This document shows positions 25,541-37,725 of a stretch of DNA of 64,000 nucleotides, in pieces. Every line of letters begins with the position of its first letter. The first letter of the stretch is position 1. The stretch is from contig VWZS01007432.1 in the NCBI GenBank assembly GCA_013397075.1, forward strand, positions 1,169,381 to 1,233,380. The letters run 5' to 3'. The stretch comes from Rhabdornis inornatus (lineage: Eukaryota; Chordata; Aves; Passeriformes; Rhabdornithidae). The translations under genes and the position numbers were made by a program. The notes beneath the pieces are model-generated. The model had not been told where the DNA came from, did not search any database, and saw only the letters and a list, made by a program, of their open reading frames with translations.

Positions 25541-28290
25541 CTATTCTAATCTCCCATTGAAGATCAGGGGGAAAAATCTACACCCTTAGATCTCTTCCGA
25601 TGGTATGTCAGACTAAGGTACTCTGTCCCTTACACGTACCATGGGTTTTATTTAACGAGCTCGAAAACAAAGGAGAAGGGAGGGGAGGATATACAGCGGG
25701 AAGGGGGAGAACCACATTTACAAAAATGAATCTCACAGACATCTTGTGAATCACTAAGTGGGAGAGAGCCAAGAACATCCAGGCCAGAGTGAATAACGAC
25801 ATACGGTATTTTATGAAGCACCTTAGGAAAGGGGATACAGATCAGAAGCACTACCAGTCTTCCAGCTAGTTTTTAAATTTGCCCTTTTAAATCACAAATA
25901 ACACTGAATAACTTTTTTAATGACTACACCCAGAAACCCAACTGTTGTTTGGGGCAAGAGAGGAAGCAGAACTGAAATTTGTGTTATACATTTACATGGA
26001 TGTGAGACAGGGCTATAAAAAGGGCACAGGTCAAACTGGATCTTGGACTGAACAACAGCAGAAAAATGAAAGCAGAAAAATGGGGGTGACTACAATCCAC
26101 TGGAGACTTACATGCTATAGAGAGAGGCTCTCCACATTTTTCCCAGTTTCAACTTCAAAATTTGTTTTTCAAGCACTTGGAGCAAACCCGGTCCCTAAAG
26201 CTGAAGCTCCAGGAGGTGGCTGCCTGCCCTTCTCTCTCATTCCCCCCCTTACCAGATAGCTTTGCCCTGTTCCCTCGCCAGCTCATTTACATGACTTTTT
26301 TTTCCTCTCTTGCTGCCCTTGGCATTACATTCAGGGATCCACTCAGCTGTTGTGTAAAGAGACTTTTGTCAGAATTGCTTAAAGGCAAATCCCCCCACTT
26401 AACTTTTTTCTGTGGCCTCTAGCTGATGAGTTAGTTATCACCTAAAAGAGCCCTCTGGCGTAGCATATGCGTACTGAATATATATCTGCTTGGATGGCAT
26501 CCACACTACTGTCAAATCACTGGAGATGGTTATGACATGGGGAAAAATATAAAAACTACCATACTAGAAAAGATCCCCAACCCATCTACCCAAACCTCTA
26601 AAGCAGTTGATGTATAAGCAAAAAGCTTAAGGAATAAGGAAACATGAAGCAATCTCTACTACAATACATATGACTTATCTCAGCCTCTGGTAATCTGTGG
26701 TTTAAGGACGTCATGAGCTGCGGTTGCACTCAGGCCACTGTTCCCCTACTGACCACAGGGCCTATCCCTCTCTCCACAGGTTCATCTGGCTCCTTTTAGA
26801 GATCCATTCACACTTTCAGCCCTGCAAACATACTCCTGCAATGATTTCCTTCACATAGTGACACATCTTCATCCTTGCTTCTTTTAGACATGTTGCCCAA
26901 TGAATTATCTTGGATCTCTGGATTCGCTGTTCTGTTAGGAACTATGAAGAATCATTTCCTGGTCACCTTCTCCATACCAAGTATGACTTCATAGCCACGC
27001 TATAACTTTCTCCCTGCAAACCTATTCACTTACAAATCTACCTTTTCTTTAAACTGCAGGGTCCTGTTTCCCCCTCTCATTTCTAGCACATGACCTAAAA
27101 ATGACCACATGGGTAAGACAACCACACCCTGAGTGAGACAGAGTTGCAATAAATGCAAAGCATTAAGACACCTCCCTAGGAATTCATGAGCTTTAACAAG
27201 CCTGTGTCAGAACTTCAACTGCCTAACAATTTTGGTGCAAAACTGTGGAACCTACACACAGTTGCTACACAAATTTTAGTCTGGTGACTGATTTTTGACA
27301 AACATCTTTGCTTAACTCTTCAGTCAAGGGATATTCACAGGTCTTACTGTAAAACCACATGAAAAAGTTGTGAGCTAGTCACACCAATAATTGTTTTCTG
27401 CTGAACAACCACAACACCCTTCTGAATGAGATTTCCTTGCACTGTGGTGTCATATGAAAAATTGAGAAAATTATCAAAATAAGAACAATTTACTTTCATC
27501 CCAATTCTGAATGGCACTGGGAACAGTTAATTTAGTAGATGACCATAACTTCAAGTCATATTGACATGCAGGGCACTTTACTCATACTGAAAATGTCCCT
27601 GCTCTTCCAGTCGTCAGGATCTATTGAAGTGCAACTGTTGTGATGCTCTAATTATTTAAAGCATATGTGTAATTTACAGCTGACCAAGAGACACATTTTG
27701 TAAAACAAATTATAATTTTACAGCCTTTCTGTTGATGTTATACGGAACTATAAAACTGTGCAGTGAAAATGCTTCAGAGTGGGGCCAAGTCATTTCAGGA
27801 TAAAATTATCTGTGTGAGCTACCTTTATTCACAATAGATTAGAATACTCTGATTATTTCAGCTTCCAAACTGGTGCCAAGACTGTTTGTGGATTAGACTT
27901 CATATTAGTACTCTTCAGGAAATGGTTTATGGAGTGCATGCAGTAAGAAAGCATTAAAAACAGCTGACTGAGCCCTATCTACAGTTTTAAGCCAACTTGG
28001 AGATTTCACATTAATACTGCTGACTGTGCACCTGAACCAGTAAAAACAGACTGAAAGACCCCTTCAAACCTAGGCCTCTAGACTCAAACACAGCCTAACC
28101 CTCTTGCATCTGCTTGTTGCTGCTGAGATGTGGCGAGGACAGCAATTCTGAGCCTGCTTAGCAACTCCTGTGACACAAAAGGCACCTTCCACCATCCTCT
28201 GCACCCATTTTTTGTTTCATCATAGGCAGTTATTTTACAATTCTGCCGAAAAGAAATGGTTGTAACACAGTCTAAGTGCTAATTAGCTTC

Positions 28291-28306
28291 AAAAAAAAAA
28301 AAAAAA
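28291..28306 (+). repeat. Poly(A) homopolymer, 16 nt
   Basis: Sixteen consecutive A residues with no recognisable retroposon upstream. Confidence 0.95.
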
Positions 28307-29402
28307 GGAAAAGTTACAGTCCCTCTGCATAAAACCTAAGTACTCAAGTAAGCCTTCCTTCCACAGGATTTAAATACATACATGCACATGGAGATACATG
28401 TCAGATTTAAAAAAAAAAATCAAAACTTCTCAGCTTTAAAATAAATTTTGATTGTTAACTCTTGTCTGAGTTCCAGTGCAGTTTTTGTGCACACACGTTC
28501 TCACTGCAAATGATGGAGCACCAGAAAGGCCAAGTGTGAGAAGCTGTGTTCTGAGGGTTATTCAGGACTAGCTAGATTCTCCCAGAACTCTCACAAGAAA
28601 ATCATAATTATGGCGAACTCACCATAACACTACAGATCCAACCGATTTAAAAGACATCTGGATTTACTTTTGGGTGTTCTGTTGAACTGAATTGGCGCCA
28701 AACCTTCTGAGATGCAGCCATTACTTTTGCATACACTGATAATGATGTGGCAGGAGTCCAGCAGCAAATACTGACTCCTAGAACAGCCCAGCTGCTTCAG
28801 GTCTGCCCATCACAAAAACAGCTCAGCTCACTATTACTATTACCTCTGCTGTCACTCCCAGGTCCTCTGCTTCTTTTTCATTCTGCACGATTTTAAAACG
28901 GGGTGTAAAAATTGAAGATCCATATGAAGACCTATAAATGTTCCAGCTCTTACAGACATTACATGCTATGCCTTGTTTCTGCTTTGCTGAGCTCCAAGGC
29001 TTCAAATCCTGCACTAAACCTTCTGCTGCATGTGACTGGTTTACCACTACTCCACACCACACACTGCATCCCTGAGAACATAAAGTGGAAGTAAAGAATG
29101 ACTCCTGTAAGTTGGTTATGCTCACTTTCAACAAGGGAAAAACCACCAAGCAAGCTGTAGAGGAGTGATGAGACAAGCACCACGTATTTAAAAACAATAT
29201 TTGTCACCACTGACTATTAGTATTTAAAGAGCAGTAAAAAAACCCAAACCTCTAATAAAAAGATCAAGGTGCTTTGAACAATTACACACCCAGCAACACA
29301 GTAATGACTACCCAGAGTAATGAAGCTGAAAGCCCAGAGGTAGTAAGACTACTAAGGAAGTTTCCAGGGAAGCAAGATACAAAGAAGTATAACACAGAAA
29401 AC

Positions 29403-29419
29403 AAAAAAAAAAAAAAAAA
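29403..29419 (+). repeat. Poly(A) homopolymer, 17 nt
   Basis: Seventeen consecutive A residues with no recognisable retroposon upstream. Confidence 0.95.
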
Positions 29420-30139
29420 GGGAACAAAGAAGTATTTTGTATGGAGGGTTTTTCTGACAAAACGTCTTCACTGAATCATGGAGAGGAAGCGAAAGCCAGC
29501 AAAGAAGTTAAAAATTGAAGGAGACAGATTGCTTGGAAGAAATCAGAACAAAAGAGCGAGTAGGAAGGCGGAACTTATACACATAAAGGGAGATTTCCCC
29601 CACTAGGAAATACACAAGGACCCACTCAAGTGGCAGAACTGAAATGAGTAACTGGTTTGTGGACCAGCACGGACTGGGGCTACTTCCTTCTGCACTACCA
29701 AGAAGGAGGAAGTAGAAAGGGAGAAATTCTCAGTATTGCACAAACCAAACAGGCACAGTCATTCTTCCATCTCTCTTCCCCCAAACACTAGCCGAGTAAG
29801 TAGAAGGTAGAAGCACAGTGCAAACTCACAAATTTACTCACATACACACATGCACACATTCTGGATAAAACTGAGGGAATTGCTGGAGACAGTGAGACAA
29901 CTCCTGTTCATTGCAGCAAGTCCAATAGGTGACTTTTCACATCTATTGAGCTGGCTCAACAAACCACATCTGGCTCAGCCCCAACATTTTCACCCAGGAC
30001 TTGTGCAATTTTGTTCCTGAGGGTCAAGCCCTGGTTATGCTTTCTGAACTCTCCTCCTTTACCACCACCACTTCTGTTGTTGGTGTCCAGGGGGGCCAAG
30101 CCCTGCGCTCTGGAGTCTGTACGGAGGGAGAGTAAAAAT

Positions 30140-30195
30140 ATCACAGAATCTCTCTGCTGGCTTGAGTTGATGGAAATGTTCTTTAAAGCTCAGCA
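30140..30195 (-). mobile_element. Possible short CR1 3'-end fragment
   Basis: The plus strand reads TCACAGAATC, then after a gap GGCTTGAGTTGATGG and TTTAAAGCTCA, which resembles the complement of a CR1 3' end (CACAGAATC ... GGTTTGGGTTGGAAGG ... TTAAAGATCATC). Only about 55 nt match and the similarity stops abruptly, so this could be chance. Confidence 0.33.
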
Positions 30196-30279
30196 TCAAA
30201 GGATTCACTTTATAAGCTGCAAGTCTTGGTTCTTGTGCCAGCAGCAAGTTCTCCCCATAATTAATTAATGCCATATTAA

Positions 30280-31020
30280 TTGTGCATGTTCCACGGGCCT
30301 GTTGAGGAGGTGTGGCAAGGCCTGCACACACAGATCAACCTTTCTGGTGCAGCCAAGAGAGGAGCACAGGAGGCGGGAGGTAAAACCCCTCCGGGTGCCT
30401 ACAAAGGAATACCGTGCAAAGCAATGTGCTCAGGGGCTGTGGAGGGGCACGTGCTGAGCCCTGCTGTGTCATTCCAGCAAACACGGAGAGAGAGGGGCAC
30501 AGAGGGATCTGCCACCAGCTGCACCCTTGTGAAATCCACTTGGCTCCAGGCCAGCTGTGAGCACTGTCAGCAGCCAAGAGGAGAACCCATGGCAGCTGAG
30601 TGCCCTCACGGGCAGGATTTGGCCACAAGTCACTAAATCCTGTGAAATCACTGGAAGGAGAAAGGCGGAGGAGAAAAAGGGGGATTATTCCACCTCATCT
30701 CTGCTGCGTTGGGCCCCAGCTCTCTGCTGGCTGCTAGCACTGAGGAAGTGGCACCGTTGCCTGGCAGGGACTTTGGCCATGGTTCAGCCAGTGCTGTACA
30801 TGCAGCCCAGCATGTCCACCTCACCCACCCCCCGGGAAAACCAGGGAGCACTCAGGATGGGAACAAGTGGGAAAAGAGGATGAGCAAGCCGCCAACACCC
30901 CCAGCGACGATGCCTGTTCCCAGCTGTGCCTCAGGATTTTGCTGGAGATCCCCATCCATCACAGCTATGCAGGAACTGCCAGCCTGCACAGACCCTTCCC
31001 TGCTGCAGCACAGAAACCAG
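30280..31020. other. GC-richer intronic patch
   Basis: This stretch is clearly GC-richer than its surroundings and has overlapping frames of 90-138 codons on both strands with no recognisable protein. It could be an exon of a non-coding transcript or a decayed gene-rich fragment; nothing in the sequence decides. Confidence 0.35.
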
Positions 31021-31927
31021 GGACTAACTAAGGTCCAAGTGCTGCTCAAAATGATTTGCAAAGCACTTATCCTCTATAAAACTCTCAAGGCAGTGGACAT
31101 GCATATATTTTCAGCTGTAATCTGAATGATTGCTATGGCCAGCTTGAAATCTACCCTGCAAAGACATTTTCACATTTGCTCTTGCAGCAAATATATTCAT
31201 CTCTATAAATTTTTGTGGGGGTAAATAATTATTTGTTTCTCTGAAGGTACCATGTGTTTGGGGTCTGCTTTTTAAAGAATAAAAAAAAGCAGGACTGGCA
31301 AGGGAAAATTTTAGCAGAAGTCCAAAGTGAAAGGCATGAAATTAAAAATACATGAAACCGAGCTGTAAAAAGGGGGAAGATAATGCAGAAAATTCAGGTT
31401 TATAAACTAACTGCACAGAATTGTCTCAGCAAGCTACTTTTAGAAAAAAAGGAATTTAGGTCTAACCATGTATTTGCTACAGCATATCCACAGCAAACGT
31501 GAAAAAAATGCAGTTGAAGATCATGCTGCTTATTCTGAGATGACAAAGCACCTTAAACTGTACTAGAGAAGCGGTGAAATATAGGCACAAAGCAAAAGCA
31601 TTAAGAATTCTGCGTAAAGCAGGTAATACTTCCCCTTCATGAGGGAGGCAAAATGCAATTTATGTTCACCATACAAAAAGGTGTGTTTTCTTCTTTTACA
31701 GTGTTGTGAGAAGGATGAGCAGAAATAAACAGACGTCTAAACTTTACAAAATTAAGTGTATAAATGCAGATCAAAAACTTTACTTATCTGGAAAGCAAAT
31801 GGATACCAAGCCTAAGACTCTTACTGTACACTGTCCCTTTCTTTGTAGTTTGAAATAAAAGCTAAACAGATCTCCTTACATTTTTTAAAAATAAAAAGGT
31901 AGCTATTTATAGCTGCATTTATTGGAG

Positions 31928-32024
31928 CCGTTTCCTTATCAGGAAGTACGTAGCTGGGAATTACTATCTGCCTGCATCGGAAATTCTTTCAGGGATACAA
32001 AAACCCAAAAAGGAAATTTCCCTT
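31928..32024 (+). repeat. Two-box palindromic module, copy 4 (longer form)
   Basis: The order CCGTTTCC, ATCAGGAAGTACG, CTATCTGCCTGCAT, CGGAAATTCTTTCAG and CCCAAAAAGGAAATTTCCCT parallels copy 3. The core GGAAATTTCC is at 32012-32021. Rough identity to copy 3 is around two thirds by eye, suggesting descent from a common ancient element rather than a recent duplication. Confidence 0.55.
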
Positions 32025-35000
32025 CAAAAATATTCCGTGGCTTTTTTTGCTGCTGGTGGGCATTTTAAAATAAAATGTCAGTGCTCTGACCAGCTAACAG
32101 CCCCTTTGGGATATTTATTCTGCAAACAAGAAGCTTTAAGACACCTGAGAGAAACACTAAAAAAAATGCTCCTAGAGAACTTGAAGAGGGAGAATGCTAA
32201 GAACATAGCAAGAAAATAACCCTTTTTATCATGATGTTGATACAGCGCAAATTCATTACCAGTGCTACAGTATGTACCTCTGAAATAAGTGTGTTTCTAC
32301 AGCTCCCTGCCCCTCCCGACAGAACTTCTGTGGCTCAGTTCACATGCCCCCCCTGCACCCTCAGAGCAGAAGTGGTGCGTAGTCCAAAAGACAGTGGAAC
32401 TACCACTCTTCCTTAGAGAGAGGATGGAAAAAGCCATACAGGGGTACCACACCCTCCTGCACCTCTCACAGCACCAGGACAGGGCAGAGGCCATGCAGGA
32501 CATGGGCAGAATAATGCTTTCCCACAGGAGAGGTCCAGGTTCTCACAGCCCATGGGATCCAGTGCCACAAGCAACTCTGGACTTGGTATACTGCATCTCC
32601 AGCTACAAAGAGCCCCTCAGTAAGCTCTCAGATTGGAAAACTTCCACTATCTCCAAAGTAACTCCCATAACCAAGAATTTTGCCTTCCTCTCCATTGACT
32701 GCAGAACACCCCATGCTGTGCCTGTGGACTCTAAAGGCAGGAAGAACACATTGGTTAATCATTGGAGATGTTAATTTAATTTTTACTTGTCATGGTATAA
32801 TTTAACATTTTCATTTTCTGGTCTGTATAATTGCCACAGAGCTACCTGACCATGCTGCCAGTGCAGAGCAGACACTTTTTTTTTTCAGTGGAATACAAAA
32901 GCATAGGGAGATCAAAACCAGACAGGCAGATGGAGTAAATAAAGTAGGGTGCTTCAGGCTATTCCTGGGGTATGACTTCTATGCATAAAATCTCATGAGG
33001 GAAGATTTGGAGTTAAGCAAGTTTCCTAATACTTTGACTCTCAAAAGCCAATCAGTGGTGATTGTTTATTAACTCACAACATCACGAACCATATGCCTAT
33101 TAAATATACAACTAGCTCATAACTTCTTCAACAAGGATCACTGCTACATTAATAGCACCATGCTAGTCCTGCACAAAACATTTTACATGAGAAGCGAGCA
33201 CGTTCAAATTTATTCATCCCATAAAAGTACACAAGCATTCCACAAAGCTGGAATGCCTGATGCATTAAGTGCTCCACCCTCCCAAGAACCTCTGGAGGAA
33301 GATACTGGAAAGAGGCTCTTGGCTGAGGTGTTGGACTGGACCTCCAAATCTGGATGGAATCATTTTACCAAAAATGTCTTCAACAAATTCAAGAATCATT
33401 TAGTCCTGCTCCAGCAGTAAAATGGGGAGTTCTAAAAATGGCATAAAACAGCATTTAATGGATATTTTACCAGGCTGTATTTGTTAAGCACCAGGAGTGC
33501 CAGCACAGGAGAGTTAAGACAGGAAAGTACACCAGAAGGGAATCCAGCTCCTCATAAAGGGCATTAAATAATTGTTTTCTTTCTGTGTGTGTATACATAT
33601 GACCTACCACATTAATTCCTGAGACCTTGAAGCTACAGCAGCTTTCTCCTCAGACACTATACACCCCTCTCAGTGCTGGACAGAGCTGTTCTCTCCCAAG
33701 AGGCAGCAGCTCCTCTCTGTTAAAAGATCATGATGCTATGCTGTTTCTGCAGGGTTTTTTACCACACTTGCGTTTTCTCGCAAGGCTCTCACTGCACAAT
33801 GGTTTCTCATTGTGGAGTTGTTAATCATGGCTTACACGCAGTTTCTCTTCTGTGTTTTCTTTAGCCGTACGGCTGTTTATGAATGCTTCATTCTTTGCAT
33901 TAATTTTATTTCTTACAAAAAATAATTTTTAAAAGAGAGCATGTAAGCATTTATAACGCAATACAAATGACAAATTAAACAGACGTTTGGGACGGAAGAG
34001 AAAAGCAAGCTAATTTTAGGTTCACTGATCTTGACAGTGTCCCTTTAAGACAAAGCTAAAAATGCTTCAAACCCAGCAATACCATAAATGTCCTGGTGCT
34101 TTTGCTTCTTATTCCTCTCCACACTTTCCAGGGGAATTCCACAAGGGATCAAGCTTGAATCCCATATTAAAGTGACATGGTTTCCTTTCCCCTCTGAATA
34201 GAGGTGAATGCGTATTTTGGAGATTTAAAACCCTACAGTGAAGCTTTCCAAGAGGGTAAAAGACTGGCTTACACCACTGGGACTACCCCACTGCCAGCTT
34301 TCTGCATCCTGAAGCACAGGTCTCTTTGACTTCCCACGCCAGGACTGCTTTGCAAGCTCCCACTGAGGCAGGAAGGATCTTACCCTCCACACGCTTCCAC
34401 TGGGAACTGCCAGTGCAGGAAACTGCTGTTAACTCTGGGCAACAACCAGGCACACTGGGAAAAATAAAAACCACTTGATTCTATAATCTCTCAAGGAGCA
34501 GAAAGAAACCAGCTCATAGCAAGCGAGTTCCCTTTATAAGTTTTTTCACACTTATGGATGCTTCTGCCATAGCCGCACAAGGCAGCAGTAAGGAGTTTAC
34601 AGATTTAGGGTTAAACTCAACAGCTGTTTGCAAAAGTGACAAGTGAAGGGGCCCTGTGTCACTGGGTTTGCACTGGAGTGACAAGTGGGTTAGTCTCCTA
34701 CAGGTGATGAATCAACACCATGCCAGAAAAATGCAAAGCAGGATCTTCGTGACCCAAAGGCCACAGTTTTCCCAGTGGAATCAGTAACGGGGTTTCACAC
34801 TTTCCAGTGCAGCACAGTCCATATAAAACATTAGCATTTATATTGTGCCCAGCCATGGCACAGGAGTGACTCAGACTGGGCTTCCCACCTATCCAAGTTC
34901 TCTGTTTGGATGATCTCTTTGAGGCTGGCCTGAGATTCACAGTAAGAAACTCCTGGGATGCAGGGTGGAACAGATGAGTTCAATTCAGGTGAGCACCTGA

Positions 35001-35354
35001 GGGTGCCTGTGGAACAGCCTACCTTAGGTTAGAGGCAGGCACGATCAGTGCCTCCCCAGCCCAAGATTTGCATCCTGGACACAGCTCAGAGTCCTGAAGG
35101 AGCTTTGCTGGGGCTAACCCAAGGAATGATCACTGAGGATGACAGAACGGCTGGCTGGGATTTCCACACTGCAGTCAGCCTGTCAGTAGATTATTAACAG
35201 TTATAAACTGAAAGACCAGGAGGCTCTGCTGGATAGACCCTCTCTGCATAGCTCACAAAAAAACCGTGCAAGAATAGCCCATGCTAGAAGACAAAGATGC
35301 AACATCAAGATTAAATACTGCAATAAGGTGTTAGCAAGTAGTGCCACTGTAAGC

Positions 35355-35380
35355 TTTTTTTTTTTGCCTTCTTTTTTTTT
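35355..35380 (+). repeat. Paired T tracts
   Basis: T11 and T9 separated by GCCTTC. Confidence 0.9.
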
Positions 35381-35530
35381 GTAGTGGGTTGGTATTGGTT
35401 ACATATAAGGTGAAAAGCAGAGTAGGCAAGGGCAGCAAAAGGGAAGAACAAGGCTTAAGCAGCCATAACATCAGAGAAGAGCAAAGAGAGGTCTAAGAGA
35501 AGCCAATCATTTGAGAAAGAGGCCAGTTCA

Positions 35531-35595
35531 GGTCCCATGAAAATCAGTGGGAATTTAACCACTCATTTCAGCAAGACCAGGATTAGTCTCAGCCA
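35531..35595. repeat. Ancient amniote repeat remnant with GACTTCAATGGG-like core
   Basis: CATGAAAATCAGTGGGAATT, then CCACTCATTTCAGCAAGACC and AGGATTAGTCTC, match the widespread sauropsid repeat 'tgaaatcaatgggagttt ... ccattgacttcaatggg ... caggatttggccc'. I do not assign a Repbase name. Confidence 0.5.
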
Positions 35596-36017
35596 CTAAT
35601 TTGACATTCTGGCCACCTCTCCCAGTCCCTTTGTCATATGAAGCTTTTATTTTATTTTCCCTGTATGTGCGTCAGTCAGTTTTGTTCCACAAAGATCCTT
35701 CCAAAGCAAATATTTTTATTGCTTGCTGCTCTAAATGTGGCTTAGGGTAAAGGGCTTTTTTTCCCATCTCACTACATACTTTCAGTTCAGTGCATTGAAT
35801 ATTCTAGTAACTAAACAACAATAAGTTTAATGCTTCAAAGTGGCTTTGCAGCTGCTAGCCAAAACTGTAGAATAATTAACAGGTGCCAAAGGATTAATAA
35901 AAGGAGAAGCATAATTAATAGACACCATACAGAAAAAAAATGAATCCTTGGCAATCCTGAGAGCGTTGTTGTTTCCTCCTCCTCCTCTTAATTGTTTCCT
36001 GCATTCCTTTAAAAAGG

Positions 36018-36031
36018 AAAAAAAAAAAAAA
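36018..36031 (+). repeat. Poly(A) homopolymer, 14 nt
   Basis: Fourteen consecutive A residues, preceded by AAAAAGG and a CTC-rich stretch (near 35978). Confidence 0.95.
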
Positions 36032-37629
36032 GAAAACTAGTGCCCTTAAAACACAAATGATACATATAAGCAACAATGCATGATCAGAAGAAAGAAACTG
36101 GCAACAAACTGCCTTCAGGTCTAATAAATGCCTCAGTTTAAAGAAACTGCCTGATTACCTGTCCTACCCTACTACTCATGTCCACACAGAACTTTATTGC
36201 ACTATGTCGTACAGCTAAGATCACAAAGATTCCAAACCAATGCAGAACCACTGGACTAGTTCCCAGCAAATCAGAGTATCAAATAATAATACAAATCCCC
36301 ATGCAGAAAAATTCCTGTGAAACACTCGCTAAAAACTTAAAGGCCTTTAATACAACCTTTGCAGAAAACTAAGCAAAATTCCTTTCTGTCCTTAATGAGG
36401 GAAGTAGAACAGACTGCAACAAGGGACACAAAGGTACTAAAATAAAATATGTCATCTCACTAGCTGTATATGACCAGGCCTGCATTCTATGAAGTTTATC
36501 CCAATCAGCTGTGACCTGGAACTTATCACACCCTGGAAAACCAAAGGCTAGAACCCAAGCCTATGCTGGAAACAAAAATTACTCAGATGATTTTACGAAT
36601 AGGCCTTCAGCTTTCCCTACCACCACAATGCCCCAAAAGTGAGTGGAGTCAAGACAACACTGCAGTCCCAAAGTAAAAGTTCTCCCCTAGGAGGTGATGC
36701 ATGTACTGTGGCATCTTGAGTGTATCATTGCACTCTGAACATCAGTGCAAACTGTAGCAGGTTCAGAAGAAAAAAGCAAGAGCAAGAAAAAATAGTTGTT
36801 GCCAAGAAGAACTGCTTTGTGTGCACAGAAAAGTACATGCAGCATGTCTTACTAGGACAATGGGCTGCAGACATGTGAAGGATGCCAACATCAAGCAGAG
36901 AGGAGTAATTAGTTCAGAGGAACAAATGAATTAATTTTCACGTTTGTATCAATAAAAAATCCAAAATCTTTACCCATGAGATCACTCTCCCTAAACCAAA
37001 CACGCACATGTTCCCAAGACAAGATGCCCTTCAGAGATAAAAATCAAACTGTACAAATCAACATAAGCATGCAAGGGGGAACAATGTTGCACAGGATCAG
37101 AGCATGCAAGGAGTCCTTTCTTCTGTCTCTCTTGTTGAAGAAGTTTTATACTGAAGAAGACAAAAGAAAACCATGAAGCCCGCAGCATACATTTATAGTT
37201 GCTGTTTTAGCAGGCAAACCACCTTATTTTAATCTTGTATATTACAACAAAGGAAAAAGCTGTTTTCTCCATAATTCAGAGCATATTAATAGACACAGGG
37301 AAGGGTTCTCATATCCATCTCTTACATGCTGTATCCTCTGTCCAGTTCCTAGAATTTTTTACTACAAGTTATTGGCCATAGCATAAAATAAGTGGCTAAT
37401 AACATTTTACCAGATGAGAGAAAGAATAAAACAAAGTTTTAAAAAATACAGACCCCCACCACAAAACCCCACTAACTTTCTCTGTGGCAAAATGGAGTGC
37501 TTCCCCAGAGATAAAGGGTATGTAAATAGCTCCAGAGGACTTCCACCTATCTCTACATTTTTCATTATCACAATACCTGGCCAGTTTTATTTTTCAAAAC
37601 ATTTAAGAGTCTTTGCACTTGTGGGGTTT

Positions 37630-37725
37630 TTTCATTTTACAGTGGGGGATCTAAAACAAGGTGTCCAAGGTCCCAGAAAGCACCAAGGGCAGCACCTTGT
37701 GTGTGAGCTGAACTTGCTTGTCTTC
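37630..37725 (+). repeat. MIR / CORE-SINE, 3' part
   Basis: TTCATTTTACAGTGGGGGAT, then AACAAGGTGTCCAAGGTCCC, then TGTGAGCTGAAC follow the MIR order 'cattttacagatggggaaactgagg ... cttgcccaaggtcacac ... cagagctgggac'. The copy is degenerate. Confidence 0.62.

Noticed and set aside
32289..32774. Plus-strand open frame of 161 codons
   Set aside because: No recognisable protein, no promoter or splice support; antisense to ETV6 within intron 2.
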